DNA from: Noviluteimonas lactosilytica
Lineage (GTDB): Bacteria > Pseudomonadota > Gammaproteobacteria > Xanthomonadales > Xanthomonadaceae
DNA length: 64,000 bases
Reading direction: 5' to 3'
Assembly (NCBI RefSeq): GCF_020866925.1
Contig: NZ_JAJGAK010000002.1
Coordinates: forward strand, 310,001 to 374,000
Made by a program: the position numbers and the translations under genes. Positions 58,963-64,000 of the stretch are shown here, one piece after another (the stretch's first letter is position 1; every line of letters starts with the position of its first letter). The notes under the pieces are model-generated. The model did not search any database. It saw nothing but the letters and a program-made list of their open reading frames with translations, and was not told the origin of the DNA.

Positions 58963-59094
58963 GGTGGAGCCCTCCTAGCTGGGAAGCGCGCACCCGCGCG
59001 CCGATGTCTTGGTGTCGATACCGACGGGAAGGCCCCGTGGCCCGAATTCAGGTTGTGCCGGGCACCTTACGGACAGGGTTGCGCGCGCCGTGTG

Positions 59095-59122
59095 AAAACG
59101 GCCGGGCTTGCGAGCCCGGTTT
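59095..59122 (-). terminator. Terminator after the ydcF-like gene
   Basis: CCGGGCT and AGCCCGG pair (7 bases, 4-base loop), then CGTTTTC on the minus strand. Modest T-run, but the position just after the operon's last gene supports it. Confidence 0.6.
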
Positions 59123-59125
59123 CCT

Positions 59126-59890
59126 TCACGCGGTCTTTCCACCGACGCAGGCGGCCAGCAGGCCGGCGTATTCCTTGAGCGCGCGGCCGCTTCGCCACAA
59201 TGCACGCGGACTCGGCAGCCAGCGGTCCGACCAGCGGTCGCCGCGGACCGACGGCGGTTCGGGCACCGGCGCTTCGACCACGGCCAGGCCGGCGTTGCGG
59301 AAGAGCTGGCTCGCGCGCGGCATGTGCAGCGCCGAGGTGACCAGCAGGACCGACTGCACGCCGTTGCGCCGGGCGAGCTGCGCCGTGTAGCGCGCGTTGC
59401 CTTCGGTATCGGTGCTGTGTTCTTCGAGCAGCAACGCCTGCGCGGGAATGCCCAGCCGGTCTGCGCCGCGCGCCATGTTGCGCGCCTCGGTGCGCTCGCC
59501 TTCGCCGCCGCCCGAGAGGATCACGCGCGGCGCGCGCCCGGCGAGGTAGAGACGCGCGCCTTCCGCGAGGCGGCTGTACTTCATGTCGTCGAGCTGGACG
59601 TCGGGACGCGACACCCACCCGTACCATCCGCCGCCGAGCACGACGATCGCATCGGCCCTCGGATACGACGCGGGCGATGCGATCGCGTGGCGATCTTCCA
59701 GCGAGTCGCGCAGCCATTCGGCGTTGCGCGGCACCGACCAGAACAGCGTCCATCCGATCGCCACCACCGACAGCGCCACGGCAGCGCGCCTGAATCGCAG
59801 CAGGTACACCACGCCGGCCACGCACAACACCGCGAGCGTGAGCGCCAGCGGGAACGTCAGTGCGACCAGCAGTTCGCGCACGAACCCCAT
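59126..59890 (-). CDS. YdcF/SanA-type DUF218 membrane protein
   Basis: 254 aa with two N-terminal membrane spans (about 8-30 and 36-53) and a periplasmic or cytoplasmic DUF218 domain: ADAIVVLGGGWYG, RVILSGGGEGERTEARNMA, EEHSTDTEGNARYTAQLAR, SVLLVTSALHMPRASQLF. Relatives (ElyC, SanA, YdcF) act in envelope polymer homeostasis. It starts three bases after the glycosyltransferase and so belongs to the polysaccharide operon. Confidence 0.88.
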   Translation of the reverse strand: MGFVRELLVALTFPLALTLAVLCVAGVVYLLRFRRAAVALSVVAIGWTLFWSVPRNAEWLRDSLEDRHAIASPASYPRADAIVVLGGGWYGWVSRPDVQLDDMKYSRLAEGARLYLAGRAPRVILSGGGEGERTEARNMARGADRLGIPAQALLLEEHSTDTEGNARYTAQLARRNGVQSVLLVTSALHMPRASQLFRNAGLAVVEAPVPEPPSVRGDRWSDRWLPSPRALWRSGRALKEYAGLLAACVGGKTA

Positions 59891-59893
59891 GCG

Positions 59894-61063
59894 TCAGGCG
59901 GCCCTGGCGTGCGCGCGCGCCGCCGCCTTGCGACGCGGCAACAGTTCGTCGTACACCTCGATCGTGCGACGAATGACCATCTGCTCGTCGAAGTGTTCCA
60001 TCGCCTTGCGCCGCGCGCAGTCGCCGAGGCGACGCACCAGTTCGCGGTCGTCGTCGAGTTTCGCGATGCATTCGGCGAGCGAACGCGCGCAACGCGGCTC
60101 GACGTGCAGGCCGTCGACACCGTCGTCGCTGACCACTTCGCGACAACCCGGCAGGTTGGTGGTGACGATCGCCAGCCCGCACGCGGCAGCTTCGATCAGG
60201 CTCTTCGGCACGCCTTCCCGGTAATAGCTCGGCAACGCGATGACATCGACCGAACGCATCAGCGACGGCATGTCGTCGACGTGGCCGCGCCAGTCGACGA
60301 GGCCTTCGGCGACCCACGCCTGCGCCTGTTCGCGGCTCGCCGAGCGCGGGTTGCCCGGATCCGGCGAACCGGCGAGCAGGAACTCGATGTTGCGTCCCTG
60401 CGCGCGCAGCAAACGCGCGGCTTCGATGTATTCGCCGATGCCCTTTTCCCACAGCAGGCGCGCGGCGAGCAGCACGCGCAGCGGGCGCGGTTCGGCGACG
60501 GGCTCGACGGGAACGAAGCGTTCGAGGTTCACGCCCGAGCTGCGGATCACGCGGATGTGCTGCTGCGGCACGAGCCGCGCGCGCACGAACGCATCGGCGT
60601 CGTCGGGGTTCTGCAGGATCAGGCGCGAATCCTTGTGGCCGAGCGTGCCGCGCATCAGCAGCTTCACCATCGGCCGCAGCGTGCGCGCGAGCATCGCGTC
60701 GCTCGCGAACACGTAGCCCATCCCCGCGACCGCGTTGACGACCGCGGGCACGCGCGCGGCGCGCGCGGCGAGCGCGCCGTAGATCGCGCACTTCACGGTG
60801 AAGTTGTGCAGCAGGTCCGGGCGTTCGTCGCGCAGCACGCGGGTCAGCGCGCGGATCGTCTGCATTTCGCGCAACGGGTTGAGGCTCGCGCGATCCATCG
60901 GCAACTGCACCCAGCGCATCCCGTGTTCGGCGAAACGCGCGCCGTATTCGCCGGGGGGCGAGAGCATGACGACATCGTGGCCTTCGGCGAGCAACTGTCG
61001 CGCGGTCGAAAGCCGGAAGTTGTAGAGGTACCAATCCGTATTTGCGTAGAAAACGAACTTCAT
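59894..61063 (-). CDS. Glycosyltransferase family 4-type (GT-B)
   Basis: A 389-aa cytoplasmic enzyme adding a sugar to the lipid-linked repeat unit. It has KFVFYANTDWYLYNFRLSTA at the N-terminus, FTVKCAIYGALAAR, LLAARLLWEKGIGEYIEAAR and the EX7E region REGVPKSLIEAAACGLAIVT. It is similar to PglA/WbpT-like transferases; donor and acceptor are not readable. The ATG overlaps the wzy-like stop by four bases (ATGA). Confidence 0.9.
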   Translation of the reverse strand: MKFVFYANTDWYLYNFRLSTARQLLAEGHDVVMLSPPGEYGARFAEHGMRWVQLPMDRASLNPLREMQTIRALTRVLRDERPDLLHNFTVKCAIYGALAARAARVPAVVNAVAGMGYVFASDAMLARTLRPMVKLLMRGTLGHKDSRLILQNPDDADAFVRARLVPQQHIRVIRSSGVNLERFVPVEPVAEPRPLRVLLAARLLWEKGIGEYIEAARLLRAQGRNIEFLLAGSPDPGNPRSASREQAQAWVAEGLVDWRGHVDDMPSLMRSVDVIALPSYYREGVPKSLIEAAACGLAIVTTNLPGCREVVSDDGVDGLHVEPRCARSLAECIAKLDDDRELVRRLGDCARRKAMEHFDEQMVIRRTIEVYDELLPRRKAAARAHARAA

Positions 61064-62238
61064 CGGGTGGACTCCGCCAGGCGATGGTGGTGCAGGTACG
61101 GCAGGTAGCGGCGCGCGGGCGCCTCCGACTCCGCCATCGACGCGATCGCCGAACGCAGCATCCACGGGAAGACAAGGAACAACAGGAAACACGATGCGTA
61201 ACGAATGCCCGAGCCCGGGTTGTAGACACCGAACGGCACGTAGGCGACCAGCGTGACCAGCATCGCCGGCAACCACGCGAGCACCAGCACCTTGCGCGCG
61301 GTACCCGACGGCGCGCGGAACGCCGTCTGGATCGCGTAGAGCAGCAGGAAGAACACGACCAGGCCCGACACCATGAAGGGGAACATCACCGGCCGCGCGA
61401 ACACTTCGCCCGGCGTCGGCCCGACCAGCGAGAGCGGCAGCGTCCACCACAGGCTCGTCAGCAGGCCCTGCGTGGTGTCGATGTTGACCCACATGCGCGT
61501 CGTCGCCGATCCGACCGTGAAGTAGCTGCGCGCCTTCGGCAACGCTTCGTTGGCGATGTAGTCGTCGACCTGCGGCCACGCGATGATGGCGACGATCGCG
61601 CCCATCAGCAGCAGCAACATCATCTGCACGCCGAGGCTCAGGCCGACGCGCGGCCCGCGCATCAGCATCCACGCCATGACGAAGAACAACGCCATCGCGC
61701 CGCCGAACGGCGCGCGGATGAACACCATGCCCGCCACGCACAACACCGCGAGCCACCATCGGTGGATGCCGCGCGCGCGGTAGTACCCGACCATCGCGCC
61801 CATGAAGAACCCGAGGAAGCCGATGTACAGCGATTCGCGACCGACCACCGAGGCCCACACGCCGAAGCTCGGGATCAGCAGGATGGCGAGCAGCGGCCAG
61901 CGATACGGACCGTGCAGGCGCGCCTGCCCGACGAGATACGCCACGCCGCTCGCCGCGAACAGCGAGAAGGCCAGGTGCGCGAGCACGTCGACCTTCACCA
62001 GGCCGATGATCATCGTCGCCAGCTGCGTGACCAGGTACGTGCGCGCCTGCGACTCGTCGTCGTAGCCGCCGGTCATGTAGGCGCGCGCATCGCCGAGCTG
62101 GCTGTATCGGCTGTAGACGTAGACCGCGAACAGCGTCCAGCACACGAAGATCGCGTACACGCTCGCCTTCCCCAGCACATTGCGTGCCGGAGGGGTGCGA
62201 TGCTCTTCCGCGAGATCGGCGTAGGGAACGTCGGTCAT
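61060..62238 (-). CDS. Polysaccharide polymerase-like membrane protein (Wzy-like)
   Basis: 392 aa with about ten hydrophobic spans and a larger loop (IANEALPKARSYFTVGSATTR), a topology typical of O-antigen/EPS polymerases, which share little sequence. A VGRESLYIGFLGFFMGA segment is conserved in some EPS polymerases. The call rests on topology and on its place between flippase and glycosyltransferase genes. ATG 62238; an earlier in-frame start is possible. Confidence 0.65.
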   Translation of the reverse strand: MTDVPYADLAEEHRTPPARNVLGKASVYAIFVCWTLFAVYVYSRYSQLGDARAYMTGGYDDESQARTYLVTQLATMIIGLVKVDVLAHLAFSLFAASGVAYLVGQARLHGPYRWPLLAILLIPSFGVWASVVGRESLYIGFLGFFMGAMVGYYRARGIHRWWLAVLCVAGMVFIRAPFGGAMALFFVMAWMLMRGPRVGLSLGVQMMLLLLMGAIVAIIAWPQVDDYIANEALPKARSYFTVGSATTRMWVNIDTTQGLLTSLWWTLPLSLVGPTPGEVFARPVMFPFMVSGLVVFFLLLYAIQTAFRAPSGTARKVLVLAWLPAMLVTLVAYVPFGVYNPGSGIRYASCFLLFLVFPWMLRSAIASMAESEAPARRYLPYLHHHRLAESTR

Positions 62239-62273
62239 GACGTTCTGATAACGATCTGGCCGTGAGCGGGAGG

Positions 62274-63629
62274 TCACGGGGCCATGCCCTTGGCGCGCTT
62301 GAAGTGGCGCACGCCCCACCAGGTGCCCGCCAACAGGACCAGTTCGGCCACCACGGTGCCCCAGGCGGCGCCCATTTCGCCGAACTTCGGGATCAAGGCG
62401 GCGTTCAGCAAAATCGCCACGACCGTCGCCCACACCATCGCCCAAACCCGGTAACGCATGTGGTCGTCGGTCAGCAGGGCCGCGCCCATCGAAGTCGACA
62501 GGAACCGGATCGGCGGGCACAGCGCCAGCACCATCAGGATGTCGATGACGCGCGCGTACGCCTCGCCGAACAGCACGGGCACGACGTACGGCACCACCAC
62601 CACCATCGCCGCACCGATCAGCACGCCGAGCGCGAACAGCGCGACGTTGCTGCGCTTGTAGACGAGCCAGAACTTCGGCGGGTTCTGCGCGGCCCAGTAA
62701 TGCAGCTTGGCGAACAGGAACTTGTGGTAGATCGTCGCCGGAACCAGGTAGATCGCCATCATCACCGCGAGCGCGATCGCCCACTGGCCGGCCTGCGCGT
62801 TGCTCCCCAGGTATTTCAGCAACACCGTGCTGACCTGGAAGAAGATCGGATACAGCACTGCGACCACGCCATAGGGCCACGCCATCGACCACAACTCGCG
62901 CACGCCGGGCGTTGCGACGTCGGCATACGTTTCGGGTGCGGGACCGTGCCCCTTGAGGTCGATCTGGTTGCGCATGAACTGCAGCAGCGGCCGCGTCGAC
63001 CACAGGATCATCGCGATCGAAATCGCCGCGTAACTCGCCGCGACGAAACGCCCCGTCAGTTGCGGCACGAGCAGCAGCGAGATCGCCACCAGCATGCGCA
63101 TGAACGGCAACGCGAGCTGCCACGTCGCCATCGCCGCGAAGCGATCCTCGAGCCGGTACTTGTTGGTGAGCAGTTCGATCGCGAGCAGGTGCAGCACGAT
63201 CGGCGTCATCACCAGCAGGTCGAAGCGCGTGTCGGCATCCGGCGCGATCAGCAACGCCCAGCCGACGACGATCGACAACGCGATCAGCGTGGTGAACGCT
63301 ACGAAGCGCAGCGACGGCGCGATCCATCGACGCGCGCCCCACCCTTCCACGCCGTACACGCGCAGGCGGAACTGGTTGAGGCCGAAGCCCGCGAGCGGCG
63401 CGATCATCGTGACCGTCGCCAGCGACGAGGCGAACAGGCCGTAGTCCTGCGGACCCAGCTCGCGCGCGAGCAGCGTCTGGGTGAGGAACACGAACAAGGC
63501 TCCGAGCGCGGTGGCCGCGCCCAGCATCGAGATGGTCTTGAGTGCGCGCTTCCAGCCCGGAATGAGCCACTGCGCGATGCGCGACGGTTCGTCCACCATG
63601 CCTGTCGCGCCTGCCTGCGTCGGTTCCAT
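62274..63629 (-). CDS. Oligosaccharide flippase (Wzx-like, MATE/MOP superfamily)
   Basis: 451 aa with 12 or more spans. ISMLGAATALGALFVFLTQTLLARELGPQDYGLFAS is the polysaccharide-synthase N-terminal signature (in parts), and GEMGAAWGTVVAELVLLAGT closes it. It flips undecaprenyl-linked repeat units across the inner membrane. ATG 63629 has AAGGACGGC before it; the longer open frame upstream crosses a terminator and is rejected. Confidence 0.88.
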   Translation of the reverse strand: MEPTQAGATGMVDEPSRIAQWLIPGWKRALKTISMLGAATALGALFVFLTQTLLARELGPQDYGLFASSLATVTMIAPLAGFGLNQFRLRVYGVEGWGARRWIAPSLRFVAFTTLIALSIVVGWALLIAPDADTRFDLLVMTPIVLHLLAIELLTNKYRLEDRFAAMATWQLALPFMRMLVAISLLLVPQLTGRFVAASYAAISIAMILWSTRPLLQFMRNQIDLKGHGPAPETYADVATPGVRELWSMAWPYGVVAVLYPIFFQVSTVLLKYLGSNAQAGQWAIALAVMMAIYLVPATIYHKFLFAKLHYWAAQNPPKFWLVYKRSNVALFALGVLIGAAMVVVVPYVVPVLFGEAYARVIDILMVLALCPPIRFLSTSMGAALLTDDHMRYRVWAMVWATVVAILLNAALIPKFGEMGAAWGTVVAELVLLAGTWWGVRHFKRAKGMAP

Positions 63630-63697
63630 GCCGTCCTTGCGACCGTGAAAGTGCGCGGACCTTATCGGCAGGAACGTGAAGGACGGGTGCGACAGGC

Positions 63698-63736
63698 AAA
63701 AAAAGGGGAGGAAGCGCCCCCCAGCGCTTCCTCCCC
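63698..63736 (-). terminator. Terminator between beta-helix-like gene and wzx
   Basis: A perfect 13-base stem GGGGAGGAAGCGC/GCGCTTCCTCCCC with a 6-base loop and a T-run of seven on the minus strand. It ends the transcript entering from the right edge, so wzx probably has a promoter in 63630-63697. Confidence 0.93.
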
Positions 63737-63842
63737 GCGGCGGGTCGCATGCGTGCACCGCCGTTGGTGTCTTTTTCCCGTAATCCCGGGATGCGAAACG
63801 TGATCGGCTAAGCAGGGCGCGTGGCCATCACGGCCGACCGCA

Positions 63843-64000
63843 TCATTGCAGGCGATTGCCCGGCCCGATCTGCGGGCGATACGCGTCGGCCGCGACTTCC
63901 AGGTGGTGCGCCCAGCGCGGGTCGTCGATGCCTTCGGGCCTGCGGCGCCGGCCCGGCGCGTTGCCTTCGAAGGTGTTGTTCGCAATGCGCACACCGCGCG
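63843..64000 (-). CDS. C-terminal end of a probable right-handed beta-helix protein (5' cut by window)
   Basis: Only the last 52 codons are visible. GVRIANNTFEGNAPG looks like one rung of a right-handed parallel beta-helix, followed by a Pro/Arg-rich RRRRPEGIDDPRW and a short tail ending NRLQ. Placed upstream of wzx behind a terminator, it could be a surface-polysaccharide lyase or modifying enzyme, but too little is present to say. Confidence 0.5.
   Translation of the reverse strand, partial: RGVRIANNTFEGNAPGRRRRPEGIDDPRWAHHLEVAADAYRPQIGPGNRLQ

Noticed and set aside
62274-63758. Longer wzx start at 63758
   Set aside because: The extended N-terminus would be translated through the 63698-63736 terminator; ATG 63629 has a good ribosome-binding site.
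63662-63994. 110-codon minus-strand frame at the right edge
   Set aside because: Runs through the terminator and is out of frame with the beta-helix-like C-terminus, which has better protein character.

Overview
The window is 64 kb of dense, very GC-rich bacterial chromosome with short intergenic gaps, many GTG/TTG starts and frequent ATGA/TGATG overlaps. It looks like a gammaproteobacterium of the Xanthomonadaceae/Lysobacteraceae (Lysobacter-like). Support comes from the gene orders (pcnB-folK-panBCD-pgi; lexA-recA-recX-alaS-csrA; ffh-rpsP-rimM-trmD-rplS), a LexA box of the Xanthomonas type TTAG-N6-TACTA in front of lexA, and a MutL carrying the endonuclease motif that E. coli MutL lacks. 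No phage, insertion sequence, CRISPR array or rRNA was seen. The species assignment is inference.

Layout. 1-9.1 kb: mrp (cut by the left edge), a DUF2147 secreted protein, metG, a soluble rnfB, then a leftward run of DUF2071, VOC, TraB/GumN-like, DUF1684 lipoprotein and mutL. 9.2-15.7 kb: amiC, tsaE and nnr leftward, queG rightward, pgi leftward. 15.7-20 kb: panD, panC, panB, folK and pcnB (pantothenate and folate synthesis, RNA 3' ends), followed by tRNA-Glu. 20-23 kb: a higBA toxin-antitoxin pair, a 55-aa membrane protein, fdxA, a short BamC-like lipoprotein and dapA. 23-28 kb: gcvR, bcp, PIN-PhoH, DUF1275, thiD and an alpha/beta hydrolase, all overlapping. 28-34 kb: ECF sigma/anti-sigma pair, tRNA-Arg(CCT), an ALDH7-type dehydrogenase, pyrD, murB and an EamA transporter. 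34-36 kb: fabA-fabB. 36-43 kb: a hairpin-rich gap, tRNA-Arg(ACG), tRNA-Ser(GCT), csrA, alaS, recX, recA, lexA and pncC. 43-50 kb: mutS, hslR, the rpsP-rimM-trmD-rplS operon, ffh and a cytochrome-c-assembly-like membrane protein. 50-56 kb: a MarR-controlled tripartite drug efflux operon and hicAB. 56-64 kb: radA and a surface polysaccharide cluster (wza-like, ydcF-like, glycosyltransferase, wzy-like, wzx-like), with a truncated beta-helix-like gene at the right edge.

Most of the window is housekeeping. DNA repair is unusually well represented (mutL, mutS, recA, recX, lexA, radA), as is translation (metG, alaS, trmD, rimM, queG, tsaE, three ribosomal or ribosome-associated proteins, four tRNAs). 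The accessory parts are two toxin-antitoxin modules, the efflux operon and the polysaccharide genes.

The most unusual signals lie between genes. A family of three nested palindromes built from GGGAAAC units almost fills three intergenic gaps, two of them between convergent genes. A pair of REP-like GGGGTCAGAGCAC elements sits directly behind stop codons. A run of tight three-base-loop hairpins lies between fabA and tRNA-Arg. Several compact control sites are also visible: an SOS box touching the lexA start, a hairpin between recA and recX, a palindrome over the marR promoter, and a near-leaderless higB promoter.
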